Assembly (NCBI GenBank): GCA_933228895.1
Contig: OW121852.1
Span: forward strand, 130,257,544 to 130,321,543
Direction of reading: 5' to 3'
From: Platycnemis pennipes
Taxonomy: Eukaryota; Arthropoda; Insecta; Odonata; Platycnemididae
Length of the DNA: 64,000 nt
In this document: positions 35,931 to 47,057 of the stretch, one piece after another
How the letters are laid out: each line of letters begins with the position of its first letter
Position numbering within the stretch: the stretch's first letter is position 1
The notes under the pieces: generated by a model
Database searches by the model: none
Told to the model about the DNA's origin: nothing
What the model saw: the letters and a program-made list of their open reading frames with translations, nothing else
Position numbers and translations under genes: made by a program

Positions 35931-36205
35931 TTAAAGAGCAGTACACGGCGCGCATTGTTGGCGATGGGACTCGCCTGGAAACCTTTGAGCGCAACTGTGA
36001 GACCGTTGCTAGGCAGCCCTCATAACTTCGTTCGAATTGTTTCCGTGAAGGTAATTTAAACGCACGAATGAGCTTGCAAATTTAACGGAAAAAACAGTTT
36101 TGAGTCAAATCAATCCGTGACACAAGTGTAGAGGAGAAGTGTGAAGAAGAGCAAGCAGAAAGTTGGTTTCTATTTTAGCAGATCACGTCCTATCAGGGAC
36201 CAACT

Positions 36206-36226
36206 ATGGCCCCGAGGAGAACTATG
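36206..36226 (+). CDS. SINA-like E3 ligase, probable first coding exon
   Basis: An ATG in good context (ACCAACTATGG) opens seven codons (MAPRRTM) and runs directly into a consensus GTAAGT donor at 36227. The phase (0) matches the acceptor at 37271-37272 in front of the RING exon. Upstream sequence back to about 35940 is free of repeats and would be the 5' untranslated region and promoter. This exon is inferred from splice signals and phase only. Confidence 0.55.
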
Positions 36227-36508
36227 GTAAGTAAAGAATATTCCCCCTAAATAATGAGGGTAATTGTGAACCAAAGGGTGACACTTTTCAAAACTTTTTC
36301 CTGCAAATATGGTGTAAATGAGCGATTTCGTTCCAGCTTTGTAAGATAGAGAAAGGATGACTTTTTCTTATGAAATGAGTTTCGTTGCTCGAAGATCATT
36401 ATTTCATGAGATGTAAGAGTTTGAAGTTGACGTTTTTCAAGGACAAATTCGATGCTTTTCACGCCACGATATGCAGTTCCTGAGACAACCGCAATAGGGA
36501 TTCCACTC

Positions 36509-37055
36509 AATGGGGGCGTTTACTCGGAACCGGAACCGAAATCGCAATTTTGAGCACGAAATTGTTAGATGGAAATGAAAAAAGAATTTTAATTAAAAAA
36601 TTAATCTTCTAACCACAACCACTCACTAATAAATCAAAAATTAAAATAATCAAAAGGTGACGCCCACCGAAAAAAGCTGCTGATACAACAATCATGTCAT
36701 TTTCCTCCCGTCCTTGACTGCTCTTATGGGAAGGGAAAGGAGTGGAGGGTTATTTTCAGAAGATCTGCTCGCACAGGTGCTGTCGCAACTGCTCCTATTG
36801 GCAGAGTCAGCTGTGTCCCCTAATTGCGACAAGGCAAAGTAGCTTCGCGGGCTCAGTTGTGATTGGACGAAGTCGATATACTTCAGAGGTTGCACCACGC
36901 CCACCCACTCTTCCGATAGGGTTAAAAACGTGAGTTTTTAGCCGTTTATAACTCTGGAAATAATTGACGGATCAAGAAATGGAAAAATACGGGTCTTTTT
37001 ATTTTAAAAACTCTTTCAGATTCGGCAGTAAAAAAATGTGTTAAACGACCTAATT
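36509..37055 (+). repeat. MITE-A copy 7, inside the SINA-like intron
   Basis: Complete copy beginning AATGGGGGCGTTTACTCGG and ending TTAAACGACCTAATT (slightly decayed). It fills the middle of the predicted intron 36227-37272. Confidence 0.8.
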
Positions 37056-37272
37056 TCACCTCTTCGCTGTATCCTCCATCCAATTGCGATATTGCTCCTC
37101 AATTTGTTTGAATCAAGGTTGTGTTGTGGAAGTTTCGTCGAAATACGACGAATTTTGAGTGGGAGAAAAAACATTTGAAAAGTGTCACCCTTTGGTTAAC
37201 ATTTACCATGATGAGCAAGATTCTAGTACGTTTTCGGCTAATACTATAGAATCCTCTTCGTTCTCGACACAG

Positions 37273-38124
37273 GGCTTCTCCTTCGACAGGCGGGAGATGG
37301 ATGAAATCTTCATGTGCCCTGTGTGCCTGGATAGGGTCTACCCGCCGGTGAGACTGTGCGCACAGGGTCACCTCATGTGCCGGCACTGCTTTCGAAGGAT
37401 CACCCGCTGCCCCCTGTGCTCGGGACCCTTAAGGAAGAGGAAGAACGCCGCCGTCTTCGCGCTGGCCAAGCGACTCCGCCTCCACTGCATCTACACGGAC
37501 CGCGGCTGCCGCGCCAGGCCCATGGCGGCCAAGGAACGCAGGATCCACGAGGCGCGCTGTCGCCACAAACCGCTCCGGTGTGCCATACCCCAATGCCCCT
37601 GGGAGGAGCAGCCGCCCAGGAGTGCGGAAGAGCCGCGCCCCGCACTGTCCGCCAGGGCGCTCGAGAACCACCTGAGGGAGGCCCACTCGGAGCGACTGAC
37701 CTTCTGCGACGCGCCCGAGGTCACGGTTCACGTGAGGCCGAACGAGGAGCCGGTGCAAACGATGCGGTACGTACTGTCGTACGACGAAGAGCTGTTCCTG
37801 GCGGCCGTGGAGAGCAAGCAGATGAACAGGGGCAGGCGAATCAGGGCCGGCATATCCCAGCTGGACAGGCCCACGGAGGAACCCCCGATGTACAGGGCTG
37901 TCATCCGCCTGACCGGAGGGACCTTCTGCGACCTGGACCACGACGCCCCCATCGAGTCGTTCATGGACACCTGGCCGGGGGCCCTCTACAGACCCTCTGA
38001 CAGGGCCTACACTCGCAATTTAACGCTGGCGGACCCCAACAAATTCGCCAATAACGGGAGTGTGCAATTTAATTTCAGCGTTACCGACTGCTGGTACGAT
38101 ACAGATTGGTTAATTCTCCCATGA
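37273..38124 (+). CDS. SINA/SIAH-like E3 ubiquitin-protein ligase, main exon
   Basis: SIAH proteins attach ubiquitin to substrates in the cytosol, using a RING to bind the E2 enzyme and a C-terminal domain to choose substrates. Counting from the ATG at 37297 (275 residues), the RING has all eight ligands: C7, C10, C21, H25, C28, C31, C38, C41. The two SIAH zinc fingers are complete: C64, C71, H84, C88 and C95, C100, H125, H130. The C-terminal half matches the substrate-binding domain (RYVLSYDEELFLAAV, then FSVTDCWYDTDWLILP). The RING starts only six residues after this ATG, which fits an upstream exon; GACACAG at 37266-37272 is a good acceptor and gives 290 residues with the exon at 36206. 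The usual SIAH length is 280-320. The exon is strongly GC-rich. It is a diverged, sinah-like paralogue rather than canonical sina. Confidence 0.95.
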   Translation, partial: GFSFDRREMDEIFMCPVCLDRVYPPVRLCAQGHLMCRHCFRRITRCPLCSGPLRKRKNAAVFALAKRLRLHCIYTDRGCRARPMAAKERRIHEARCRHKPLRCAIPQCPWEEQPPRSAEEPRPALSARALENHLREAHSERLTFCDAPEVTVHVRPNEEPVQTMRYVLSYDEELFLAAVESKQMNRGRRIRAGISQLDRPTEEPPMYRAVIRLTGGTFCDLDHDAPIESFMDTWPGALYRPSDRAYTRNLTLADPNKFANNGSVQFNFSVTDCWYDTDWLILP

Positions 38125-38688
38125 TTGCCACAGTCATTTCCGGGATAACGCCAATATCGTTCAATACCAAAACCTTCCGACATCCCTCACTTACATCATC
38201 ATATTTCGCACCAATCATTTTCTACATATTCATTTTCTACTACATCGCTTTATTTTTATATTTAGTTTTCCTCAATGTCTCATTTTTCTCTCTAATACAT
38301 GTAAATATACGTATTGCAAGGCAGTAAGGTTCCTGCTTGCTTATTATCGCGTCATATTTCGCACTGTAAATGATAAATGTATGTACATATGACCTGTACA
38401 GAGGTATACCAAGTGTTACGTTATTATTCTTTTTTGATGTCATGTAAATATTTGTAAATAGATTTGCAATATTGTACTACACTGTAAATATGTTCTTCAT
38501 ATAGCTTTAAGAAATACGTAATAATAATTGTAAATATGTTCTGATTACTGCTTCTTTTTCTTTGAGTATGTGAATACGTCAAATATTTATCTTTCTTGAG
38601 CAATGCATGTGTATGTAAGTTCTTCGCATATTTCCATCACGTATGTGGATATGTACGATGAGTATATGCGTACTTTAAATGTTTAAAT
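38125..38688 (+). other. 3' flank of the SINA-like gene
   Basis: AT-rich sequence with repeated TGTAAATATG units between 38290 and 38660. It presumably holds the 3' untranslated region; I saw no clear AATAAA signal. Confidence 0.4.
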
Positions 38689-39269
38689 TAGGGATGGATC
38701 GGTTCGTTTCTTCGGTTCTCGGTTCCACCGGTTCGTGAGCTTAGAACCGGGACCGGAACCGAGGCCTAAAATAATCGGTACCGAAATAATTGGCGCGAAA
38801 ACCAGTTTGAAAACTGCTCAAACTCTGAAAGTGGAGGCTTCACATTAAAACCTGGTGAAATAGTGTACTTAGATGCTTCAAAGTTGCCGCCAATTATTCT
38901 AATTCAGTCGTTAAAATGATTATATGATTTATTTTGTAACATCCAATTCTATTAAGTGGTGAAATACCGCCGTAATAAGGACATTCTGATTGATAGGTAT
39001 ATGTTAAGTCCACCTCCTTTGGTGGTGCGAGTCCTCATATCATTTTCCTAAATTATATCATAATATAGTATACATAACACAAAAATATAATGAAGTAGTT
39101 ATTCTTTTTCAAGCATTATTTCTCTGAAAATGAATATTGATTATCTTATCTTACCACTAAGCAATGCAAAGTAAGTGGTAAATTAAGAACCGGAACCGAG
39201 AATCGGAACCGAGAACCGAAGTTAAGAACCGAACCGGAACCGAAAAAAAGTGGAACGGACCCGTCCATA
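38689..39269 (+). mobile_element. hAT-type MITE 1, second copy (581 bp)
   Basis: Same family and orientation as 7089-7693, with a different exact 8-bp target duplication, GTTTAAAT, at 38681-38688 and 39270-39277. Confidence 0.92.
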
Positions 39270-39714
39270 GTTTAAATGTATACATGTAAATAACATTTAT
39301 TCACCGTATAATCTTGATTATTTGTTATTTCCGTTGCCATTCACGCTTTAAAATTTGGAACACCGAAGGCTGTTAGATAATTCAAAGCACCACTCAACAT
39401 TCTTTGGCACTGTCGTATCAAGTATTGCCCTTGGCTAGAATCTGCTCCCAGAAATAAATCCTAAATGACAAAGCAAAATTAAAATAAATTAAGTCATTTC
39501 CATTGATGTGAACAGTGCACTGCTCTCTTATTATCATAAATCCTATGCCGAAAATAAAAACTGAAGCATATTCGGAAATAGATAAAAAAAAGAACGTTAA
39601 CTTGAATATTGAACGAGAGTGCTTTTTTTACACTGATTGTTTTTTTTGCACCAAAAGAATTCAGTTCTAAATTTTATTGGGTAAGGATCTCTCTTAACAC
39701 TATCACTTGAATAA
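39270..39714. other. No recognisable gene; AT-rich
   Basis: No useful open frames or shared repeats. Confidence 0.4.
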
Positions 39715-39862
39715 AGTTAAAAGTAGCAAGCTCCGTTTTTTGCCGATTTTGCAGTAGTGTAGAAGGATATTGGAAATGAAGAGGAATGTTAGTCAAAAGC
39801 AAAGGATTTAGATGCGATTGGCTATTAGTGTGTTAGCTGGCAGGTAGAATTAAATTTGAAGA
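39715..39862 (+). mobile_element. J-family RT fragment
   Basis: Reads KLRFFADFAVV followed by DLDAIGY and SWQVELNLKK, the catalytic-box region of a J element, with the second aspartate replaced (FADF) and in-frame stops. Confidence 0.6.
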
Positions 39863-39865
39863 AAT

Positions 39866-40375
39866 CTACATCTACGCAATACCCTGCAAGCCACCATAAA
39901 AGGTGGATAACTGGATGTGAATTCACACCAAACAATGCATTACCCATCATGTATATGAAAAGAATTAGTAATAATATCCTAGTCTAAACCTCTAAATTTA
40001 AGAAAGATGAAAATAGTAAATCGAACGTGCTGTTAGTTGGTACCAACATGAAACTACCTATGCTTTGCATTAATACATTCGTATTTATGCTATTGGATAT
40101 ATTCATAGCTATTCATATTCCTAATTTACGAGGTAGGAAGGACATTTTGAATCTGTCAGTTCGGCAATCAGTTTCCCTATTTTTGTGATTATGGTCCAGT
40201 CTACCGTATTAAGTTGGAGTTCGCGAAATATTTTAAACGTCATCAGTGATAATATTACCTTGGAATTTATTTAAGAGGTTAAGTCTAAATGTCAACCTAC
40301 GGTCTTTCAATGATCCTCGTTTTAGTTAATTTGATAGACTGGTTACGCTAATATAGTTATTAGCGTCATTTAAAT
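39866..40375 (-). mobile_element. J1 3'-end fragment
   Basis: Minus-strand J1 from the tail (CTACGCAATACCCTGCAAG) through the 3' region to the VTSLSN and RRLTF coding end. Tail and hairpin are partly decayed. Confidence 0.78.
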
Positions 40376-40514
40376 TTTCATCTAAGCACAAAGTCCCTTC
40401 GGGAGCATTTCAACTCAGAGTGGTAAAAAAAGTTAAAATATTAGCCAAAAAATTTCCCTATGACATTGAGAAATAATAAATAATAGATGGCTAAGCTTTT
40501 CGAAATGAAAAGAG

Positions 40515-41020
40515 AAACCTCCTCGTCTTAGTAAACATGCGTGGTGTCATTAAATATGACAGAAATAACTTCTGTTTTCTTCGATATCAAAGACGTAGTG
40601 AATCATGATTTTCTGCCACTTGGTCGTTCGATCAATAAGGAATACTATCTGGAAGTTATCCGCCGTTTGCCAGAAGAAATCCGACGAGAACGCCCAGAAG
40701 CGTGGCAAAACAACTCGTGGAATTTGCTCCGCGATAAAGTGATTTTTTGGTAAAAAACAAACCGTTATTTTACCTCAGCCACTGTATTCACCTTTATATG
40801 CCCCCTGCGACTTTTGTCTATCCCCGAGGCTGAAGAGAACCATGAAAAGACGACGTTTTGCCACCATTGTTGAGATTTAACAGAATCGCTAAAGGAGCTG
40901 AATTTTCTTCCGAAAAGTGAATTCCAGAAGTGCTTCCAAGATTAGAAAAAACGCTGGCACAAGTGTGTTTTATCCGTGGAAGGTAGATTTGAAGGGGCCA
41001 AATTAATTAATAAATAAATA
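40515..41020 (+). pseudogene. mariner transposase remnant
   Basis: An open stretch reads TSVFFDIKDVVNHDFLPLGR and INKEYYLEVIRRLPEEIRRE, then RPEAWQNNSWNLL, the central catalytic region of mariner transposase including the FFD aspartate. The next motif, usually HHDNAP, is destroyed. A decayed continuation (APCDF, SPRLKRTMKRRRFATI) can be followed to about 41000 through stops. No terminal repeats were identified. Confidence 0.82.
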
Positions 41021-41697
41021 TCCTTTAAGAAAAGACAAAATTCCCTCTAGTTTTTTTATCAAACAACGCATATATAGGCCATGATTTCACTTAAATCTGC
41101 AACATCTGAAATGGGAGAATTTTAATATCATCCACGCTTGGAGGATTCACTGTGCGTTATAGGGAATGCTATGAATTTGAGAGGGCTGCAATAAAGCGAC
41201 CAAGTCATACAATGAAACATATGTACTAAAATAAGTACTATCAAATGTACACAAATTAGTTAGCGGGTTAAATGGAATTGTCTGGATTCTTGTTGATTGC
41301 CACAAGTTGCAGAAAATGTGTAACAAATAGATGGCCGTTAGGCTGTAAAACTCCGAACGGTATTTATGTGAAGTCATAAACATCAGCTATGTATTCAATG
41401 AACCATGTTAGGGATAATAGACCTTAAGATTGTTTAAGTGCAAATAAGATATGTTCATAAAATGGCATCTTATAATAACAACATACATTGAACACTGGTA
41501 TTCAAAGTTCAATTAAACATATGAAACTGGAACTGAAAATTCTTCTAAAATGAAAACTACGGAAAGCAGACATAGAATGGCATCCATGAAAGGTCCTTAA
41601 AATTAAGAAGTTACTGTGCTTCCTTTTGCGAAGACTTCCTAGCAATACTAGGCACGTAAACGCATAACTATAGCGGAGCTGAAATACGAAGAAAGTA
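41021..41697. other. No recognisable gene
   Basis: Short frames only. Confidence 0.4.
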
Positions 41698-41900
41698 TTC
41701 TACATCTACGTAATACCCCGCGAGGCACCACAAGGGTGTGTGGCAGGGGGTGAAAATCACCATGCAGATGCACTTCTGACATGCAACCAAGAGAAACAAT
41801 GATCTTACTGCATGGAAACGAGTTACGTATAGGAATCATGCGCAACTAGATGGCAGGTGTCTACACAGTAACGAAGTGATTAACATGGTTAGAAAGATTT
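41698..41900 (-). mobile_element. J2 3' tail
   Basis: CTACATCTACGTAATACCCC, hairpin GCACCAC-AAGGGTG-TGTGG, GGTGAAAATCACC and the AACTAGATGG landmark. Confidence 0.75.
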
Positions 41901-41917
41901 TCAAAAAATATATTTAT

Positions 41918-42855
41918 CTGTAGCTGTTGCTTTTCCTTTCGGGAAATGCTGCGTGCGATTCACTTTTGATTCAACGTTTCACTCCTCCTACTGGGAGCGT
42001 TATATCAAGAGACTGACAGGATCGCAAAAATCCTTCAGAGAAGCAACATCACCACTCGCGTCTGCACGGTGGAAAAAATCAAAAACATCCTGCCATCGCC
42101 GAGGGATAGGCATCCTCCCCTCCAATCCATGGGTGTATATGAGGTCCCCTGCCGCTGCGGCAAAAGCTGCGTGGGACAGACCAAGCGAGCCATCTTCTCC
42201 CAGAGGCTTAAGCAGAGCGTAAAGGCTGCTTTACACGATGCAATTTTATGTACAATTTCTTACACAAACTCTTGTATGAGGAAATTGTACCGTGTAAAGC
42301 GGCAAATTGTACGAACGCTTCTGCGATTATCTGAATGACTGAACTGGAAATAGAACCTGTTCTAATTCCATTCAGACTAACGTACAATTTCGTTCAGGTT
42401 ATACAAGCGTTTGTACAAGAAATTGCACAAAAAATTGTACCGTGTAAAGCGGCCTTAAGAGAGCAATCGAGCTTCATAAATGGAACAAGTCAGCGGTTGC
42501 CGAACATTATGCCTCGAGCCCTGGGCATAAAATAATGTTCGAAGAAACACGAGTTCTGGCTAAGATGGAGGATTATTATCCGCGCCTAGTACGAGAAGCA
42601 GTAGACATAGCTGAAAGGCCGAATAATTTCAATAGAGAGGTTCAATGGTTCAAGGTCAAATGGTAGAGATGGTTACAACCTGAGCCGCGTTTTGAAAGGT
42701 TTCCTGACCCCTTCTAATGCACAACGGCTAACGTCTTCCGTTCCAAATTCAAATCGGCCCAACAATGGAGCAACGGACACGGATGCTCCTACATAAGAAT
42801 GAGACGAAGCCAATTTAAATGAATCGCACGCAGCATTTACCGAAAGTAACAGCTA
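41918..42855 (+). mobile_element. Penelope-like element with inverted ends, GIY-YIG part
   Basis: Inverted arms (about 41918-41965 and 42812-42851, sharing GCGTGCGATTCA and its inverse) enclose a PLE C-terminus. Left of the inner MITE it reads VYEVPCRCGKSCVGQTKRAI (GIY-YIG core, usual Tyr replaced by Cys in SCVGQT); right of it RAIELHKWNKSAVAEHY, GHKIMFEETRVLAKMEDYY and REAVDIAERPNNFNREV, closing with a TAG near 42666. The reverse transcriptase is absent. The endonuclease is split by the MITE at 42223-42455. Confidence 0.82.
42223..42455 (+). mobile_element. Harbinger-type MITE inside the PLE (233 bp)
   Basis: Inverted ends AGGCTGCTTTACACG and CGTGTAAAGCGGCCT, with TAA duplicated at 42220-42222 and 42456-42458. 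Removing it nearly rejoins the PLE reading frame, which leaves no doubt it inserted later. Confidence 0.88.
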
Positions 42856-42920
42856 CAGATGTAGATCAAAGAAGCTGCGAAAGCCTTCAAGCAAAATATT
42901 TATATATAATTATCTAAAAT

Positions 42921-43549
42921 ATGGATGGTTTTTCGTGAGTTTAGGTCTTTTATTTGAATGAAAACTATTCAACTTCTGGCCGACGTTTCGGAAATTTTAT
43001 TTTTCGTTTTTCAAGGCTATAAATGGGATGAACCACCAATAACATAAAAATAATAAACATGATGTAAAGGATATGTACAGTGCCAAAAATGCTTTACAAT
43101 ATAATTTTTACAAATTTTAACGTCAAAAGATTACATGGAATAAATTTTACACACCTTCAGTTCAATAATTGAAATTGTTTATAAATTGGTTGTTAAGGTC
43201 TATATGTTATGATTTTTTAATTTTGATGTATTAAATTATTATATATTTTACTTAAATTACAAATGTCAGTTCTTTTATTACAAGCATTTGGATCTATACT
43301 AATATGATAAATTTCTTTGAATAACCTTTGTGATAAATTTTGTTCTGTCTAAAATTTTTGTTTGGTCGAAATTAAAAGTATGGCTATTTTCGATTGCATG
43401 ATTTGTCAATGCACAGAAATGTATTTTGTTTTTTTATGGATGTTCTGTGTTGTGATAGTCTGTTTTTTAAATATTGTGATGTTTGGCCTATATAGTTACG
43501 AAAAACCATCCATATATTAATAATAAAGAGGCCTGGATTTCAACTTACC
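42921..43549 (-). mobile_element. Penelope-like element, 5'-truncated (629 bp)
   Basis: A 13-bp target duplication, AATTATCTAAAAT, lies exactly at 42908-42920 and 43550-43562. The minus strand encodes NYIGQTSQYLKNRLSQHR (GIY-YIG core), then after one frameshift near 43435 ALTNHAIENSHTFNFDQTKI, the C-terminal part of the endonuclease. A terminal-repeat motif with CCGAAACGTCGG (minus) is at about 42980-42995. The short inverted sequence TTTTTCG-type ends (42926-42940, 43498-43510) sit near the edges. Confidence 0.88.
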
Positions 43550-43562
43550 AATTATCTAAAAT

Positions 43563-44102
43563 GTAATACTCTTTTTGTCTACATATCCCGTTATTATGCT
43601 ACCTATTCTGTTCTCTTTTGATATGCGGGAAAATGACATTTAAAACCAATAGGTAAGACAACGTATCTCACCATTCCTTTTTATCTGATCAAGACTAACA
43701 TAATACGCAGAGGATCTTATTATATATCTAACGTCAACCATAAAAAATCAATTTCGAATTTAATAAAAAAGTTTAGCCTACATTTAGATATATAAATAAA
43801 GTTGTGTTCAACCCGAAGGTTTGTCTTTGATAGATGAGGGTAGAGCTCACCCCGTACTAAGACAATGGCGTGTGAAATTCGTACATATTCAGGGGGATAA
43901 GGGGTCCAGTTTCTTTCCCTGGTCCACCTGCAATTTCCTACGAAGTTCTGACTCGCAGAAAATCGATAGGATTTTAGATAGAGGTGTCCAGAAAGGCCTG
44001 GGATTTGAACCTGGGACCCTCGGGTCAGTAGCTCAGCGCTCTACCCTACCTCTAGCCTGCATTTAAACCTGCGTTATGAAAGAATATATTTTTATCAATT
44101 AT
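43563..44102 (-). mobile_element. J2 fragment carrying a SINE
   Basis: 43575-43786 is a minus-strand J2 piece (CTACCTATTCTGTTCTC to AATACGC, then coding remnant). It continues briefly after the SINE at 43787-44053 with the duplicated AGCCTGCATTTA. Confidence 0.72.
43787..44053 (-). repeat. tRNA-derived SINE, family 1 copy 2 (267 bp)
   Basis: Reverse-orientation relative of 22415-22682 with an A box (GGGTAGAGCGCTGAG) and B box (GGTTCAAATCC) on the minus strand. A 12-bp duplication AGCCT(A/G)CATTTA flanks it at 43775-43786 and 44054-44065. Confidence 0.87.
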
Positions 44103-45367
44103 GGAGGCTCCACCGAATTATGAAGTAGATGTGATAATTGTGAAAATTTTCAGGACACAAAATATCTTGGTCTTTCTATCGATTGGCAATAAAATAATGA
44201 GGCCTTTCCATAATATATTTGAAGAAAAAATACATTGAAAATGAGATATTTTATGCGTGGTTATACGGCAGAGCACGGCTCTTGCAGTAAAATTTGCAGA
44301 TTAATAATGTAAATCGTTTTGACGAAAAACTAACATATGATGCGCAATTTTATGTAGAATTTAGCATTGTAAAAAAGTGCTCTTCTTACCATATTTGTTT
44401 AATTGATATTAATAAATGTTTGCTCGAAAAAAGTATAAAAGCCTGAGTTGCATGAAAGTAGCGCTACAGTATGTTGTTAGAATAGACAACGGTACTTGTG
44501 AAGGAATATTCTTAAAAGCCTATTTACTAACTTAATTAAGGTATATACCTTACCAAGGTCCTTCTTATACTTTTTATGTAATTTAAATATTTCACTGGTT
44601 ATTGACATGGTGTAATTAACACCAATGCTTCCAAATGGTATCAGCGGCATTGTTGCCAAACAGTTTTCCAAAATATCAGTGTCAATAAAATTCAAAACAA
44701 AGAGTTGTATTTGCAACCCAGACAGCACACTTTGAGGCGTATACATATATTTTGTGTATATATAGTATTTACTGTATATTTATGATACAGTATACATGAT
44801 TTATACATCACGTTTACAAATTTGTACAGCTATGATACGGTATAAAAAATATACATATATTGTTAATATACCTTAGAGGGTGATTACATACCAAATAAAT
44901 CACCAGAAATTATATACCACATTAAATAAATAAAGAAATAAGTAAAAATGCGGGCGCAGATTGATACACACAAATCAAAGATATAGTTCCTCGAACAGAG
45001 TATACAAACTCCCTTCGTAGTTCGAAATTTGATAACATTAAGGGAATAGTGTAAAACTAAGTACGAAAATAGTTAACCTATTTTCGAATACTTATTAGCG
45101 GGATTGAGCATGTATTCTCACTTAATAAATTAAACGTGACAACAACACGACAGTCTTGTTTCGAAGTCAAAATGAGTTAAAAGAGCTTGTAAAAAATTAA
45201 ATGTAATTGCAACGCGCTATATAATAGCATACTCATACAATTATTGTGTATGCGTTATCATCCTATAGATTATTTTCCATATAGATGTTTTCTGGATCGG
45301 TGTTTATTCATTAAATGACATTGCTCTTTTACGGGAAATTGAATCGCGGAGTCACGGTGGAAACTTC
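44103..45367 (-). mobile_element. TTAA-type MITE family 2, copy 2 (1265 bp)
   Basis: Inverted copy of 21028-22021, flanked by TTAT (44099-44102) and TTAA (45368-45371). It is about 270 bp longer because of an extra TATAC-rich stretch around 44750-45040. Confidence 0.75.
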
Positions 45368-45406
45368 TTAAGTACCATTGGGTGAATTTTGTTTTATCCG
45401 GTACAG

Positions 45407-45529
45407 ACCCTCGATGCCCTGAAAGCCAAGGAAAGTCTGCTTTTGACGCAAGATGACATCACAGGAGGTCCCGCCGACAGCCGCCAGACTACGGAGCCAT
45501 CTGCAGTGCGAGATGCGAATTATTTGATG
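45407..45529 (+). CDS. Orphan internal exon, unknown protein (41 codons)
   Basis: A GC-rich open stretch is bounded by a pyrimidine-rich tract ending GTACAG and by a consensus GTGAGT donor, with both ends in phase 0. It would encode TLDALKAKESLLLTQDDI followed by TGGPADSRQTTEPS and RDANYLM, hydrophilic with no motif I recognise. It stands out from AT-rich transposon DNA on both sides. No partner exon was identified in the window, so the host gene is unknown and strand assignment rests on the splice signals. Confidence 0.45.
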
Positions 45530-46082
45530 GTGAGTAAAAGGCGGATCCGCGGGGGATTCGAGCGACAAATCCTCTTTGTCGCAGGAGAAACGCAAGGAAC
45601 GGTGGGAAATTTGTTCTAATGGACATTAAGGGTCGTTAATTCTTCTTGGGGAAGATTGTCTATCGCTAGTTCCAGTTGCAGTTTGTTTCAGTGAGCCTGT
45701 TGCGCCATTCCGGAATTTCTTCCTTTCTGGTCCAGGTAGGCAGTATCGGTTAGCATAAATATAGGGTTGATAAGTCATTTTGTTGGGGTAGAAAGTTTGG
45801 AGTAGTTAGGGTATTCAGTTTTTTTTAAGATAAATTTCGTGGGAGAGAAGGGTTATTTTATTGGGGAAAGGATGACCATTGTTTTTTCCCTTGCCAGGAG
45901 AGAGAGATTATTTTGTTTAGGAGAAGGATTTTAATTAGTGCTGTAGCAGGGGTTGGTAGAATATTTATGGTAGGTATGGAGATACACGGTTTGGGTTTAG
46001 AATTGGAGGATTTTAGTCTGGGAAAGAGGAATAATGTCTATCGCCGTGGAGGAACTTGCCATTTATTTGAAGGAACCTTATT
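45530..46082. other. No recognisable gene
   Basis: Would be intron if the exon at 45407-45529 is real. No repeats recognised. Confidence 0.35.
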
Positions 46083-46200
46083 ACATCTACATAAATACCG
46101 TGCAAGCACCCAAATATGCATTATATACCATGTTAAAAAGGGGTTATTAGCTATATTCTATTCTAAATTAAACGATTTAAGAAAGATTAAAGCCATGTCA
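46083..46200 (-). repeat. J1 tail fragment
   Basis: TTACATCTACATAAATACC, GCATTATATACCATG and GGGGTTATTAGCTATATTC match the J1 3' end in reverse; the hairpin is largely deleted. Confidence 0.6.
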
Positions 46201-47057
46201 GAATTCGCTACTTAGCTGCCTAAATGAGAAGGGAGGAAGCCATCTTGTAGTGTGTCCGGATTCGTAGGCATCAGTGTAGTCACCGAATTTAGTCACCTAA
46301 TGTTGCCGTCAGCAAAGTGAGCATGAAGTGTATCCTTTTGCGACGCCATCAATAAAAACCATCCAATAATTCTTAGTGACTTAGGAGGGTAGAAGATTGG
46401 TTGTTGTGGTAACAAAATGTAAAACAATTATTTGCGCGGTGTTTAATGCTCATAATTGAGCGGACGAAATACTCATGTGTGAGTTAGATATTATTTCGTT
46501 TTTTTCCCATCAGAAAGATTGAAATTCAAATGTTAAAAATAACAAAAGTAAATTAAATAGGCCATCCTAGTGAATAGCGAAAAATAATTCAAGTCTATAT
46601 TTTGATAATGTATTCAACTCGGAGTGATACATGTTCATAAAACACATATATTTCTATACATCGGTGAGATAAATTACCTTTCTGTTTTTTTTAGAACAAT
46701 AATTGTGAGACATACTGATAAAATTGCTGATATGAGTTTTTGAAATTCGTACGGTAGTTTCTTCTATTCCTTGTGCATTATTTGTAATAAAGTGCGGCCA
46801 ATATTCTATAAATAAATACCGTCAGCCCTGATTTTGTCACCAAACCGGGTATTTCACAAACAGATCTGTACCTCCCATTTTATTATCTGCACTAAGAGTT
46901 TGTACGACATTGTACTTAGACGTAACCACGGATTAGCTTGTTAATTGAAGCACTTCGAAACAAAGTTTGTGTAATTATAATTGAAAAAGGATTGAATTAT
47001 GTAAAATAATGAGCGAAAGGTGATTGCTATCTGCAATATCTGGAAATGTAGTCTTTT
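46201..47057. other. No recognisable gene; AT-rich
   Basis: Nothing recognised. Confidence 0.4.

Noticed and set aside
37159..37296. Upstream in-frame extension of the SINA-like frame
   Set aside because: It starts at GTG, not ATG, and includes one arm of the intron's inverted repeat. A good acceptor at 37271-37272 explains it better as intron.
37356..38000. Large open frames in other frames of the SINA exon (both strands)
   Set aside because: GC-rich shadows of the real gene; none has recognisable domains.
44750..44900. TATAC-rich stretch as a promoter or origin
   Set aside because: Simple low-complexity sequence within a MITE copy; no other signal.
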